In this document: one piece after another, positions 50,585-60,838 of the stretch
How positions within the stretch are numbered: position 1 is the first letter of the stretch
Layout of the letters: each line of letters opens with the position of its first letter
Assembly (NCBI GenBank): GCA_031270605.1
Contig: JAISXG010000058.1
Location: forward strand, 1-64,000
Direction: 5' to 3'
Source: Oscillospiraceae bacterium
GTDB lineage: Bacteria > Bacillota > Clostridia > Oscillospirales > Acutalibacteraceae
Length of the DNA: 64,000 bases
Notes under the pieces: model-generated
Databases searched by the model: none
Seen by the model: only the letters and a program-made list of their open reading frames with translations
What the model was told of the DNA's origin: nothing
Position numbers and translations under genes: made by a program

Positions 50585-51193
50585 TCAGCGCGCCCCACCC
50601 GGAATGCGCTCACAGCGAATCGTCACCCGGCTTTTGCCGTTATAGGTGCAGGTGAAAAGCGTCAAATCCCACTCACCCGACTCCATCGCTTGCACCGCCG
50701 TGCCGGCAAGCGTTTCCGCCAGCGAAACACGATAGGTGAAAACATTGCCGTCCACATCCGTAAAGGCGACGAGGTCGCCTGTTTTCAGAAGGCTGATACC
50801 CCCAAAATGCTTCTTGTAGTTATGTGCCGCAAGAATAAGCGAATCATCGAACACAGAGCCCTTGTAACGGCAGGGTGCAATTTTCAGCTTAGGGTAGCTC
50901 CACTCACTCAAAACGGGAAAAGACAGCCCCTGCGAGGGAATTTCCAACACGCCGATGTATTGCTGGCCGTCGATTTCAACGGTGCGCATGTCGCTGCCCC
51001 CAAGCAAATCCTCCAGCTGTGAGTCAGCGCTTTGGCGCTCGTCGGGAAGCTGGTCGTTCAGCGCATCCAACACCTCGGCGGAACGCTCGGCGGCCCTTTT
51101 TTCATCATATAAATTATAGGTCAAAAGCCCGGCAGAAAAAAGAAGAAGTCCGGCGCCAAACACCATAAGGGCAACTCCGATTTTAGTCTTCAT
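50585..51193 (-). CDS. Second sortase of the pilus operon
   Basis: A 202-residue sortase with an N-terminal membrane anchor (residues 5-27). The catalytic histidine is in LILAAHNYKKHFGG, the cysteine in LTLFTCTYNGKSRVTI and the arginine in that same strand (about 193-195). It lacks the lid and the C-terminal membrane helix of class C enzymes, so it more likely anchors finished pili to peptidoglycan. Its ATG overlaps the end of the preceding pilin gene by 11 bases, showing translational coupling. Class B and D are both possible. Confidence 0.82.
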   Translation of the reverse strand: MKTKIGVALMVFGAGLLLFSAGLLTYNLYDEKRAAERSAEVLDALNDQLPDERQSADSQLEDLLGGSDMRTVEIDGQQYIGVLEIPSQGLSFPVLSEWSYPKLKIAPCRYKGSVFDDSLILAAHNYKKHFGGISLLKTGDLVAFTDVDGNVFTYRVSLAETLAGTAVQAMESGEWDLTLFTCTYNGKSRVTIRCERIPGGAR

Positions 51194-52220
51194 CCGTTTG
51201 GGTTCTCTTTCTAAAAATAATAAACCAACCTGTGGCAAAAAGCAATAGCCCCGCACCTGCGCTCACAGGAATGGGCCACCACATCTGCCCCGTTTGCGGC
51301 AGGTTTGGATTTTTTGGTTCGTCGGGTGAAGTGGTTTTTGTTTCACTGCCGCCGTCCGTAGACGGCTTCTCAGTCGTCGTTTCGGGGGGATATTCCCCAA
51401 AATAAGCATTTGTAACGCGAAAAATCGTTTCGCTGGCGGTGTAAAGCACCGTATAATCGGCGGGCACATTACGCTCGACAACAAGCCATGTGTCGCTTGC
51501 ATTCAGATTTGGCCAAACATGGTTCCAGCTGTTTGCCTCGGAAAGTGTGACCGTGTCAAACACCTCACCATTGCACAGCAAATCCACCGTCACAAAAGCG
51601 GGGCGTTTTTCGGCCCTGTCTGACCAATCATCCCAAGCCTTTATTACACGGCGCGTCAGAAGCTGCGGCTCGCCGCTCACAGGGCGGGCGTCCACCTTGG
51701 GAAGCAGCAGCGGTTCATATTGCCAATTATTTTCGCTGTCGAGGCTCGGCAACGAAACCAGAATCGGAACGGGTGTATATTCTTTGCCTTGCAGCGTTGT
51801 CTTTTGGCCAATCACTAAATAAAGTCCGGTATTGAGGTTCGTAAAAACCATTTGCCCATACGAATCTGTTTTGCCTGTGCGCATAGGGTTAAGAGAGTCG
51901 GCCACCGCATAGGTATAGAGCGTGTTCGCAGCGGCGGCGAGTGCGGAAGCATCCAGGCCGTTGATTTTCACAGGGTAACTGCGAAAATCACCCGTCAGCT
52001 GAAACTGGCCGGCGGCGGAAACGTCGGCAACACGATATAAATTGAAAGCAACATCCGGCAGCGGCATTTTTTCATGCTCATAATGAATTGTGATTTGCGA
52101 AGGCCGTGCAAGGTCGATCAGCCCTGCCGCAACAGATGAAACCATAAAGGAAATCAGCAGCAAACAAAGCACAAAGCCCAAAAGCAGGTGCTTCAAGCAG
52201 GTTCTATGCCGTTGTTTCAT
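51183..52220 (-). CDS. LPXTG minor pilin (likely basal subunit)
   Basis: A 345-residue surface protein: signal peptide (1-32), a SpaA-like domain (about 40-175; LPDVAFNLYRVADVS..GQMVFTNLNTGLYLVIG), a Cna-B-type domain (about 190-275; RRVIKAWDDW..VTVDLLCNG), a Thr/Glu/Pro-rich stalk and a sorting signal LPQTG, membrane helix and basic tail (RKRTQ). The stalk next to the wall signal and its coupling to the second sortase suggest the base pilin. Gene order places it directly after the class C sortase. Confidence 0.85.
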   Translation of the reverse strand: MKQRHRTCLKHLLLGFVLCLLLISFMVSSVAAGLIDLARPSQITIHYEHEKMPLPDVAFNLYRVADVSAAGQFQLTGDFRSYPVKINGLDASALAAAANTLYTYAVADSLNPMRTGKTDSYGQMVFTNLNTGLYLVIGQKTTLQGKEYTPVPILVSLPSLDSENNWQYEPLLLPKVDARPVSGEPQLLTRRVIKAWDDWSDRAEKRPAFVTVDLLCNGEVFDTVTLSEANSWNHVWPNLNASDTWLVVERNVPADYTVLYTASETIFRVTNAYFGEYPPETTTEKPSTDGGSETKTTSPDEPKNPNLPQTGQMWWPIPVSAGAGLLLFATGWFIIFRKRTQTDED

Positions 52221-52224
52221 GCGT

Positions 52225-53079
52225 TTATCCCCCTTCTTTGGCGGTATTATCTTTTTCTTTCATTTTGCCTCTTTTTTTGCCGGTTGAAACCAGCAGCAAA
52301 ACAAGCAGGCCAAGCAGCAGCGGCGCGGCCACAACAGGGGCCACCAGCAGCGGATCAATTTGAATCGCGTCCGCCGTGACAGACCGGCTTTCCCGCGTTT
52401 CAATGCGTGTGCCCCGCACCAAAAGGCGGTGCGTGTTCACGGCATAAGGCGTGCAGGTCACTAGCGTCACATAGTCCTCGCCCGCAACCACACCCAACCC
52501 GGCAACATTCTCAGGCAGCACAACAGAAATATCCTCCACCTCATAGGTGAGCGTTTCTTTCATAATCACGATCTCAAACGTGTCGCCGATTTCAAGGCGG
52601 TCAAGGTCTGTGAAAAGCTTTGCCGAGGGCAGGCCCCGGTGGCCGGTGATGATTGCATGCGTGCTCTCGCCGCCAATGGGCAAAGACGAGCCCTCCAGAT
52701 GCCCGGTGTGGTGCAGCAGCACTTCATCTGACGTGCCGTGATAAATGGGCAGGCTGACACCCAGCTTTTTAATTTCAACATACCCCATCATGCCGTCACC
52801 CGAAACGTTCAGCTCGGCAAGATAGTCAGGGTCGATCGGGGCGCCGTTGCCATAAATCCTGCCGCCCGTCTGGGCAATCAAATGATTATACTGGCGCGCG
52901 GACTCCAGAATCCGCTCATAATCATCTTCATCCATATTTTTGACAATTGCTTCATAATTTATGATCGCTTTTGTGGCGCTCAGTTCATTGATATAGTTGC
53001 TGATTGTCGGATACAGCAGCACCGAGAGGCCAATGAAAAAAATCGATATTAAAATGATCGTGGACCAATGCTTTTTCAT
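52225..53079 (-). CDS. srtC: Class C pilin-polymerising sortase
   Basis: A 284-residue class C sortase. It has an N-terminal helix (about 8-28), a lid region with IDPDYLAELN, then MGYVEIKKLGVSLPIYHGTSDEVL, GHLEGSSLPIGG, the catalytic histidine in ITGHRGLPSAKLFTDLD, the cysteine in LVTCTPYAVNTHRLLVRG with the arginine downstream, and the C-terminal membrane helix typical of class C. ATG 53079 follows GGGAGAG. It would link pilins through isopeptide bonds. Confidence 0.93.
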   Translation of the reverse strand: MKKHWSTIILISIFFIGLSVLLYPTISNYINELSATKAIINYEAIVKNMDEDDYERILESARQYNHLIAQTGGRIYGNGAPIDPDYLAELNVSGDGMMGYVEIKKLGVSLPIYHGTSDEVLLHHTGHLEGSSLPIGGESTHAIITGHRGLPSAKLFTDLDRLEIGDTFEIVIMKETLTYEVEDISVVLPENVAGLGVVAGEDYVTLVTCTPYAVNTHRLLVRGTRIETRESRSVTADAIQIDPLLVAPVVAAPLLLGLLVLLLVSTGKKRGKMKEKDNTAKEGG

Positions 53080-53208
53080 GAGACTCTCCCTGCCGCTGCC
53101 GATGATGCGGAAAGACTTTGTGTCTTTCCGCACCAAAAAACAGCATAAGTAACATTATGAGTTTTATAAGCTCAAATCAGGGATTTTTGCAAGACTTTTC
53201 AAATCCCC

Positions 53209-54959
53209 TTATTTCTGGGTGCGCATACGCTTTCTTGTGATCAGCACAACAACAGCCGCAACCATCAGAATGCCGCCGGCAATATAGAAGATTGTTGTGC
53301 CCATGCCGCCCGTTCCGGGAAGGGTGATGCCCGCTTTATTGGGAACATTCAGCTCATAGTGGCCTGCACCGGCAGTGCCTGTGGCTGTGATGGTGCTTGT
53401 TTCAGTTACAGATTTCACATAAGCCGCAAGATACCCTGAAGGCTGTGTCGCTGCTTCCTGAACATCGCCCTGTGCGTTCACCCAAAGGAGTTTGCCGTTT
53501 CTGTCTGCCTGAACGGGGCGAATCGCCTCATTAACATTGGAAGTATAGACCGTTTCCGTTGTGCTTGTGGTGACCGTAGCGGTTGCCGTAGCTTCGTTCA
53601 GTGTGATTTCAAAAGTATCTGTCGCAAGGTTATAGCCTGTGGGGGCAACGATTTCTTTGATAACATAGGTGCCCGCTCTCAGGCCGCTGAGGTTTGCAAA
53701 GCCGCTTCGCCCGTGGTGATTGTTGCGACAAGGTTAGCGGGAGCCTCAGAACCGTAATATACTTCAAAAACCGCTTTAGAAAGCTTCTTGGTGGTTTCGT
53801 TGCTGTCATACTTGTCAATGACAAGCGCATAGGAATAAACGGTTTTTGTATCGTCATCGCTGCCATAACCGGGATCAGAAGTCTCCGGGCGGTCAGGATC
53901 TTCGGGATCACCGCTGGGAACCCATGTGTTGCCATTGAACGGAGTATTGCTGTAAACAAGGGTCACATCATTGGGGTTGCCTGTGCCTGTTGTGCCAAGC
54001 GCTACCTGATCAGTGATGGTTGCCGTGTATGTAACAACAACGTTCGTGTATGCCGCGATTTCAGCAAATTTAAAGTCCACATAGAATGTGCCGCCATTGT
54101 TCGTTGCGCCTGCGGTGTTGGTTGTGTAGGCAGCGGGGACAGCAAGTGTCGTTTCATTTGCGCCTGCAACACCTTTCACAACGATAGAATCCGCATTGAG
54201 TCTCAAACCGTTGCTCAGTGTGTCGCCGATGAAGAAGGTTTTGTTGGTTGCGCCCGCGGGATAAGTGGGAACAGCGATCGTCAGAGTGTATTCAACAATA
54301 TCGCCGATGGAAGCGGTTTCTTTGTCTCCATCCTGTGCCGTGCCCTGCACTTCTTTTTCGATAGCGGGTGTAGATACTTTCATCTCAACATCATAACTCG
54401 ATGCAATTTTGTATTCGTTGTTTGCGTCAATGTGAGGAACCACCTCTGCCGTGACCGTCTGGTAAATCAAAGCGCCCGTGGTGTTGCCGCCGCCGATAAC
54501 AATGTATTGACCCATCTCAACATTAGAGAAAACGGCTTTACCGGAACCGTCTGTTGTCGCCTGCTTTGCGGCAGTGGGGGCAGGAGTCAAACCCTTGACA
54601 TAAGCCGTGAACGCGCCAAGAATGTCTTTGAGCGCAGCGCTGTCTGAAGCCAAAGCGTCATAGCTGTCAAGTGAAAGAGTGGTTGATGTGGCAGTCAGGA
54701 AGTCTTTGAACAGCTGGGTGTAGTCCATGGTCAGATTGTTGCTGGCGGGGTCAAAATTAGCATCAATTACCTGATACAGATAGAGCGTGTCGCCTGCGTT
54801 GCCGGTTGCGACATTCACTGTCGCGGTTGAATTTGCGGTGGGCGCCGAAATGGTCGCTCCCTGGGTGATTGTGCTTGCAGCAAAAGCCGGGACCATAAGG
54901 GTCAGAACGACCATCAGTGCCACGAATAAAGCCGCAATTGATTTGCCTGTTTTTCTCAT
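53209..54959 (-). pseudogene. Major backbone pilin, frameshifted
   Basis: ATG 54959 opens a 426-codon frame with signal peptide (cleavage near AFAA/ST), a fimbrial isopeptide-forming domain and a SpaA domain start (LVIDKYDSNETTKKLSKAVF). At 53702-53703 the frame is lost: GGCGAAGCGGCTTTG needs one more G. With GGG restored, reading continues GFANLSGLRAGTYVIKEIVAP (E-box), a Thr-rich stretch, then LPGTG, a membrane helix and RKRMRTQK, ending at 53209, for 583 residues with no other stop. This is the polymerised backbone subunit by position and architecture. The missing G may be a sequencing error, a recent mutation or phase variation. Confidence 0.85.
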
Positions 54960-55024
54960 TTTGTTTTCCTCGCTTTCATTTTTTGAAAGATTCGTTTATT
55001 CAAAACAGCAATTTAAGGGGTTTC

Positions 55025-58000
55025 TCATCCCCGATATCGCCGTTTTTTCAAGGTAAGGAGGATCACCGGCAGTGCCATAAGCACAAAGGCGATTCCCACA
55101 TAGAGGCCGATGCCTCCGCCGCCCGTTGCGGGCAAGGTATATCCGTCAGTGTTTTTCACTGTCAAGATAGGTGTTCCGTTTGAGTCTGTGCCCGAGAACT
55201 GCGCCATTTGTGAAGCGCCCAGCACCGAAAGTGTTCCGGAATCCAAAGTGAAGGATATCGGGTCCGCCAAAAGCACATATCCGGAGGGAGCAGCCGTTTC
55301 AACCAGAAAGTAAGTATCGGCTGTGAGATTCTCAACCTTCAGCGTTCCGTCCAAACCGATCGTCAATGCGGCCTGATTGATTTTCACGCCGTACTGGCCG
55401 GATGTTCCGGGAATCAAAACCGCCCCGGCGTCTCCCTGAGCCGCCGCCCGATACAGATCAAACTTTGCGTTGGGCAAAAGAATGTTGCCGGTGATGTCAG
55501 TTTTTTTGATGATAAACTCTACGGCGCCAACCTGGATCACGGGGTGGTCATAGGTATCTTCAAAGAACTGGTCAAGCAGGCGATACCGCACAATGGCAGA
55601 GGAGTTTGCATGAAATCCCGGCCGGCCTGAGCTGGTGGTATTGCTGCCGTAATCGGTTTCAGGGTCACCCGTGGTGCCGTTATATCCGGTCGAATCCCCG
55701 TTCAGTTTATTTTGCGAAAATTCGTCATACGCCGTTTGCGTTGTTTCAACGTTGAACGAAAGGGTATACATATACAGCAGGTCTACCCTGTATTCTTGAG
55801 AAAACAGCAGCTTCACGGTTCCTGTGGAGTTACCTGACGAGGATGGCGTAAAGGTCACGCTTTGGATAATCGGGATCTGCTGGCCGTTCTGCACAACCGT
55901 ATTATTGGCCGTGGCGGCGCCGATAACGCCGTGCGTCGCAGCCCCGGAGCTTTGCCAAAGCACATCCTTTTGCCCTGTCAGCAGGGTGGTTCGAACCACT
56001 TTCAAGTCGGGCTGTGTTCCATACCACTGCACATATTTGCTGAGATCATCCGTGATGGAGAAATTTTTTGACGTGGTCAGGAGTGCGATGACATCGGCAA
56101 ATACCGCGGGTAAATCCTCATAAGCATTCGCTTTGTAATCCTTGCCGCCGCTTGCGATCATCCGCTCCAAAACAGTGTCTTCAATCGTGTTTTGCGAAAA
56201 CATGATGTTGCTCATGATGACACCCGGGTTCTGAGAAACAAAATCATTGAACGCCGTCATTGTGGCATTTCTCTCCGCGTCGTTTGTGCTGCTACCGGCA
56301 CCGGTTCGCCAGAAGGTGCTGGGCCTGCCCGCCGCTTTCCATGCGAGATATTCCTGATAGGTGGGGATGGCGGTGTTCGTCTGCGTTTTTTGTATATAGT
56401 ATGTGGGCAAACCGTCCGTCAAAAACACAACCATTTTTTTATGCCCGTTGTTTGCGACTGCGCTGTCGGAACGCAGCATATCCGCCGCGGCCCACATGCC
56501 GGCCATATAGTTTGTTCCGGTTGACGCACGATATGAAATATTGTTTGCGCTGTCCGGGCTGGATTCGTTGGTTATGACCTGATAGTTTTTATTTTGAGTC
56601 CAGCTTTGAACCACTCCGGATTCGTTTCTGGTGTTGAAATAGGCACTGTTTGTGCTTCCCGTCCAGTCCCCGCCGAACCAGACAATCGCAAGGTTGTTCT
56701 CCGGGTTCAAATCCAAAAAGCTTTTTGTGAAGCCGTTCTGACCGTTCACGCCGTTCAGGAGGTTTCGAACCGCCTGATCCTTTCGCACGCCGTCCGAAGC
56801 ATTTTCAGCCATACTTCCCGAGCGGTCAACCACAAGCACAAGGTCGATTGGATACCCCTGGTTGCGCGCTTCAAGATAAAGCCTGTAGAGGTCGGCACCC
56901 GAAGCCGTTGTGTCGGGGTTTGCAGCACCGTCGTGGAATGCGTCGATCTGCTTATAGAGCTTGAACGTTTCCATCATCTCAGGGGGGGTCACCGGGTGGT
57001 TTGTCACCGTGATATCCACCTTGGGAGAAACAGCCTCAACATAGGTCTGAACTGTAAAAGCCGTGGCGTTGTTGACGTTGGAGTTTCTGCTTAACACGCC
57101 GGAAGATGCGTTCATCACAATATACTGCGTGCTTAACAGCTTGCCGCTTGCATTCAGCGAAAAAGAGGTGCCTGATGTCAAAGGCCGGAATGGCGTTGTA
57201 GAGTTGTTATAATAAGAAATATATCGCGTTGGCGTTCCTACATTTTGCAATCGGAAAGATGCCCCGCCATTGCTCACATTCACCGCGCGCCATTGCTGGT
57301 TCGCCGCCGACACGTTATCCGTTTGACCGGAAATACCGTTATTCGCAGTGCTTGTTAAGGTTAGCGCTTTACCGGAATTAACAAAACGATATATCTTTTC
57401 GTTTTCCAACGTGGTGGTTCCGGTGATATTGTTCCAATGAGCGGCCTGCCGGGGCGTAGTTGTCACACTCAACTCGGGGACCCAACCGGAAACACTGTCC
57501 TCCTCCACCGAATAAGAAATCGCGTCTCCGTTATCGTCCAAGTCGGGAAGGTTTGTAAAAGAACCGCTCCAGTTGTTTGCCGCAGACAGCGTGATCGTGC
57601 GGTCAGGTTCCACCCTCGCGCCGTTCAGGAGCAGATGCAGCGTGACGCTGCTCGCTCCGGGAGTGCCGCCCGCCCAGGTTTTTGTGACATTGACAGTCAT
57701 ATCGCCCGTCAGTTCACGCGCGGCGGTAATTTGAAAGAGCTGCTCCTCGTCGGTGTCAGTGATGGTGTAAACGGCGCTTGAATAACCGTCAGGTCCGGAT
57801 GTCTGCTCTATCGTATAAGTGCCTCTGGCCAGATTCGACCAAGTGTGACTCCAGTTGTCATCCGTGCCGTTGAGCGTCACCGTGTCAATCACGACATCGT
57901 CTTTTTTCAGCACGACGCAAACGGTTGCACCGGCAGGGGGTGTGCAATTTTCCCAAATCTTGTTGACAACAACGGTCTTATCGCATATTTCCTGAGGCGG

Positions 58001-60205
58001 AACCGTGAAGGTCGAAGGGAAATAGTGGCACTCAAACCCCGTCCATGCGGAGGTGGAAGAACCGCCGTCCAGCGAACCTACGGCAACCGTGCCGTTAAAG
58101 CCGGCGCCCACGCCCGTAACATTGAAATCGGCGCTGGGAGCCATAACGCTGCCCATAAGCATATCGCCGCCGGACAAAACCGTAACACTTGTGATGTTCG
58201 GCGCAAAATTCCAAACGATTCGGCCCGCCATGCTGATATATTGCGAACTGTTTTTCTGATATTGCTGCCCTTTGATTTGCATCACACCGGCCGGCTTAAA
58301 CTCTATTGCATTCGAACCGGTTATGTTCACAAGCACACTTGAGGTATCCGGCACATCAAAATTCCAAACATATCTGTCAGAAAGCAGCTGCGCCGCGCTC
58401 ACATGAAATACATTCAACACCGTATCGGTGCCCGTAAAGGTCAGGTTGCCGTACTGAGCTGAAACCGTTCCGTTTGCCGCAATGTTTGTCATGCGCGCAT
58501 TCTGGGTTTTCAGGCTGTTGCCAATTGACGAAAAATAAGAATTAATGTCCTGAAATTCTGAAATTTCATCCGCGTAGCTATTCGGGTCATAGCCGTAATA
58601 ACCGATGCGCTTGCGGTCTTCAATGCTCAGCGATGGGTTCACCCATATATTGCCGGTTTGCTTTGCCGTGCTGGCATTGATTCGCCCTTTGATAGAAGAA
58701 CCGTTAAAAATGAAGTAAGGCGGGGTATATACCACAGGCAAACCGCTCGTCGGCGAAGTATATCCGGCTGCGGAAAATCCGCGCACGCTGAAATCCATGT
58801 TGCCGCCGACGGCCACTGTGCCTTCCACATCCGGGATATTCGCGAGGTTGCCCAGGCAGAACAAGTTAAACTTCGCAGCCTCACCGAAAGGATTCGCATC
58901 AGTGGAAAGCTGCCATTCAAAGCTACCAGAAGGAACTGTGCCAAACTGCCCTGCGGCCAGCACAACCGCGTATGTAGAAACAGAAGCGGTTTCCATCACA
59001 AGCGTGTCGCTTTGCCGCTGTGCCTGAACTTCCTGTGCGCCGGTCTCTGCCGTTTCGTCAACTTCATAAAGAAGCGGCGTCAGCGCCGTATCCTCACTCG
59101 CAAACCCCTCCACAGTGATGGTGACAGGGCCCAGCAGCCCGACTTCTGTATCATCCTGCGTTAAGCGAAGGTCGAACAGCCATTGGTCGACAGGCTGCAT
59201 GCCTGCTTGCGTCAACGTGTTTTCAAGGGATTCTTGTGCCGCTTCGGCACGCTGGGCCTCAGCCGTGGTCTTATCTTGTGCCGAAGAAAGCAGCTCCTCA
59301 GCTTTCAGATTCAATAAATATGTTTCAGCAGGAAAAGATTCCGACGGGCCGGTCATTGTAATCACAAGCCCGCTTTCTGTGGTTGCGCTCAAAGACGGTT
59401 CGCCTTGCGGCAATGCTTCGGCATCCATCCACGTCAAGGTCAAAGTCTGCACAAGACCATCATTTTTTTCTTTTTCATCAATCAACTTCCAGGCTTTCTC
59501 AAGGCTTTGCGCCGCAGCGAAAGCCATTTCCAGCTTCTGCGGCCGGCCTGCCGTCACCGTTTGCAACGGCAGTAAGGGAACACTGTTTTTTTGCTTCCCA
59601 CCTTGCGTTTCGGCTTGAGCAGCCGTTTCTTCCGTATCTCCCTGCGTCATCACATTGTCAACCGCAGCCGCCTGCTCTGTTGCCTGCGTGACGTCTTTTT
59701 CATCAAAAAGCCATTCATCAGCACTATACAGGGCGGTGTCCGAGCGGCAGTTGAGGGTAAATGCTGCGCTTTCTCCCGGTTTAAGTGTGAACCAATAGCC
59801 GCGTGCGTTTGCGCTCCCGTCCTTGGTCCATTGGCGGTGAAGTTCAACCGTTGCGCCGTTGTCGGCTGTGATTTTTGTAACGCCGCCGGCATCAAATTTA
59901 TGTTCTTCAGAAAGCCCGCTGCCGGTGCTTTCTGCCGAGATCAAAAAGAAAATCGCTTCATCCTTTGCATCCGCATCCGCCGCTGCGTTCACGCGAAGCG
60001 CCATAGCGTCACCAAACGCGGCCTTATTGTCTTCGATGTTTATTGAAAATTCTGCGCCGACCTTTCCCATTGCCGGGAGCACCATCAGTGAGTAAACGGC
60101 GGCAACGGTCAGCACAGCGAAAACAGAAACCAGGGCGATAATACGCCGTCGTCGTTTTCGTCGCTGCAAATACAATTTTATATTATCATGCAACACTGCA
60201 CGCAT
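55025..60205 (-). CDS. Giant VWA tip pilin/adhesin with LPATG anchor
   Basis: A 1,726-residue surface protein. After a basic N-terminus and membrane helix (about 20-45) come a beta-rich region, a choice-of-anchor-A domain (about 438-735; FNLFCLGNLANIPDVEGTVA), two Cna-B-type domains (about 738 and 835; VVVNKIWENC, VNVTKTWAGG), a ricin-like trefoil segment (about 925-1065), a von Willebrand A domain (about 1115-1330; DLVLVVDRSGSM is the MIDAS), a SpaA-like domain (about 1560) and LPATG, membrane helix, basic tail. VWA pilins sit at the pilus tip and bind host or matrix ligands. ATG 60205 follows GAAAGGCGAG; the frame extends 14 codons upstream into sipX. Confidence 0.88.
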   Translation of the reverse strand: MRAVLHDNIKLYLQRRKRRRRIIALVSVFAVLTVAAVYSLMVLPAMGKVGAEFSINIEDNKAAFGDAMALRVNAAADADAKDEAIFFLISAESTGSGLSEEHKFDAGGVTKITADNGATVELHRQWTKDGSANARGYWFTLKPGESAAFTLNCRSDTALYSADEWLFDEKDVTQATEQAAAVDNVMTQGDTEETAAQAETQGGKQKNSVPLLPLQTVTAGRPQKLEMAFAAAQSLEKAWKLIDEKEKNDGLVQTLTLTWMDAEALPQGEPSLSATTESGLVITMTGPSESFPAETYLLNLKAEELLSSAQDKTTAEAQRAEAAQESLENTLTQAGMQPVDQWLFDLRLTQDDTEVGLLGPVTITVEGFASEDTALTPLLYEVDETAETGAQEVQAQRQSDTLVMETASVSTYAVVLAAGQFGTVPSGSFEWQLSTDANPFGEAAKFNLFCLGNLANIPDVEGTVAVGGNMDFSVRGFSAAGYTSPTSGLPVVYTPPYFIFNGSSIKGRINASTAKQTGNIWVNPSLSIEDRKRIGYYGYDPNSYADEISEFQDINSYFSSIGNSLKTQNARMTNIAANGTVSAQYGNLTFTGTDTVLNVFHVSAAQLLSDRYVWNFDVPDTSSVLVNITGSNAIEFKPAGVMQIKGQQYQKNSSQYISMAGRIVWNFAPNITSVTVLSGGDMLMGSVMAPSADFNVTGVGAGFNGTVAVGSLDGGSSTSAWTGFECHYFPSTFTVPPQEICDKTVVVNKIWENCTPPAGATVCVVLKKDDVVIDTVTLNGTDDNWSHTWSNLARGTYTIEQTSGPDGYSSAVYTITDTDEEQLFQITAARELTGDMTVNVTKTWAGGTPGASSVTLHLLLNGARVEPDRTITLSAANNWSGSFTNLPDLDDNGDAISYSVEEDSVSGWVPELSVTTTPRQAAHWNNITGTTTLENEKIYRFVNSGKALTLTSTANNGISGQTDNVSAANQQWRAVNVSNGGASFRLQNVGTPTRYISYYNNSTTPFRPLTSGTSFSLNASGKLLSTQYIVMNASSGVLSRNSNVNNATAFTVQTYVEAVSPKVDITVTNHPVTPPEMMETFKLYKQIDAFHDGAANPDTTASGADLYRLYLEARNQGYPIDLVLVVDRSGSMAENASDGVRKDQAVRNLLNGVNGQNGFTKSFLDLNPENNLAIVWFGGDWTGSTNSAYFNTRNESGVVQSWTQNKNYQVITNESSPDSANNISYRASTGTNYMAGMWAAADMLRSDSAVANNGHKKMVVFLTDGLPTYYIQKTQTNTAIPTYQEYLAWKAAGRPSTFWRTGAGSSTNDAERNATMTAFNDFVSQNPGVIMSNIMFSQNTIEDTVLERMIASGGKDYKANAYEDLPAVFADVIALLTTSKNFSITDDLSKYVQWYGTQPDLKVVRTTLLTGQKDVLWQSSGAATHGVIGAATANNTVVQNGQQIPIIQSVTFTPSSSGNSTGTVKLLFSQEYRVDLLYMYTLSFNVETTQTAYDEFSQNKLNGDSTGYNGTTGDPETDYGSNTTSSGRPGFHANSSAIVRYRLLDQFFEDTYDHPVIQVGAVEFIIKKTDITGNILLPNAKFDLYRAAAQGDAGAVLIPGTSGQYGVKINQAALTIGLDGTLKVENLTADTYFLVETAAPSGYVLLADPISFTLDSGTLSVLGASQMAQFSGTDSNGTPILTVKNTDGYTLPATGGGGIGLYVGIAFVLMALPVILLTLKKRRYRG

Positions 60206-60228
60206 GCTTACTCGCCTTTCTATATAAA

Positions 60229-60807
60229 TTAGCCCACGGCTCCCCATTTGCCGACAGGCCAGAAACGGAAGACAATCCTGCCGACAATCACTTCATCGGC
60301 AATGGCGCCGATCTCTTTGGTGCGGCTGTCCAAAGATGTCTCCCGCAGATCGCCCATAACAAAATACCTGTTTTCGGGCACGGTGTAGGGAAAGTCAATA
60401 TCACATTCGCCAAAACTTTTGGATGTCAGATACGGCTCGTCGATTTCTTCCCCGTTTACAACAACAGTGCCGTCCTCCTGAACATCGATAATCTCTCCCG
60501 GAAATCCCATAACACGCTTCACTAAAATTTTGTTGTTATAATAAAAAGCAATGATATCGCCCCGTTTCAAAGTGGTGTTTTTAACCGCAAGAACCAACTC
60601 GCCATTATTCAAGGTGGGCTCCATGCTGCTGCCGTGGAGGTTAAAAACAGGAAAAAGGAGCGTAGCCGCCAAAACCGCAACGGCAGCGACAATCACCAAA
60701 ACAGAAACCGTGCCGCGCAACGTTTTTGCATATTGCCTTTTGTGGCGTATTCTGCTTAACTCTTCCTCCAATTGAGAGAGCGGAGGAATTACATCCCTTT
60801 TATCCAT
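60229..60807 (-). CDS. Signal peptidase I dedicated to the pilus operon
   Basis: A 192-residue type I signal peptidase. A cytoplasmic N-terminus with a coiled-coil-like start (LSQLEEELSRIRHKRQ), one membrane helix (about 33-55), the catalytic serine in HGSSMEPTL, the lysine in LVKRVMGFPGE and the box VMGDLRETSLDSR. It lies 24 bases before the tip pilin gene. Pilus operons often carry such an enzyme for pilin maturation. Confidence 0.92.
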   Translation of the reverse strand: MDKRDVIPPLSQLEEELSRIRHKRQYAKTLRGTVSVLVIVAAVAVLAATLLFPVFNLHGSSMEPTLNNGELVLAVKNTTLKRGDIIAFYYNNKILVKRVMGFPGEIIDVQEDGTVVVNGEEIDEPYLTSKSFGECDIDFPYTVPENRYFVMGDLRETSLDSRTKEIGAIADEVIVGRIVFRFWPVGKWGAVG

Positions 60808-60838
60808 AATACCTCTTTGTCATTTCTCGGCCGCCCTG

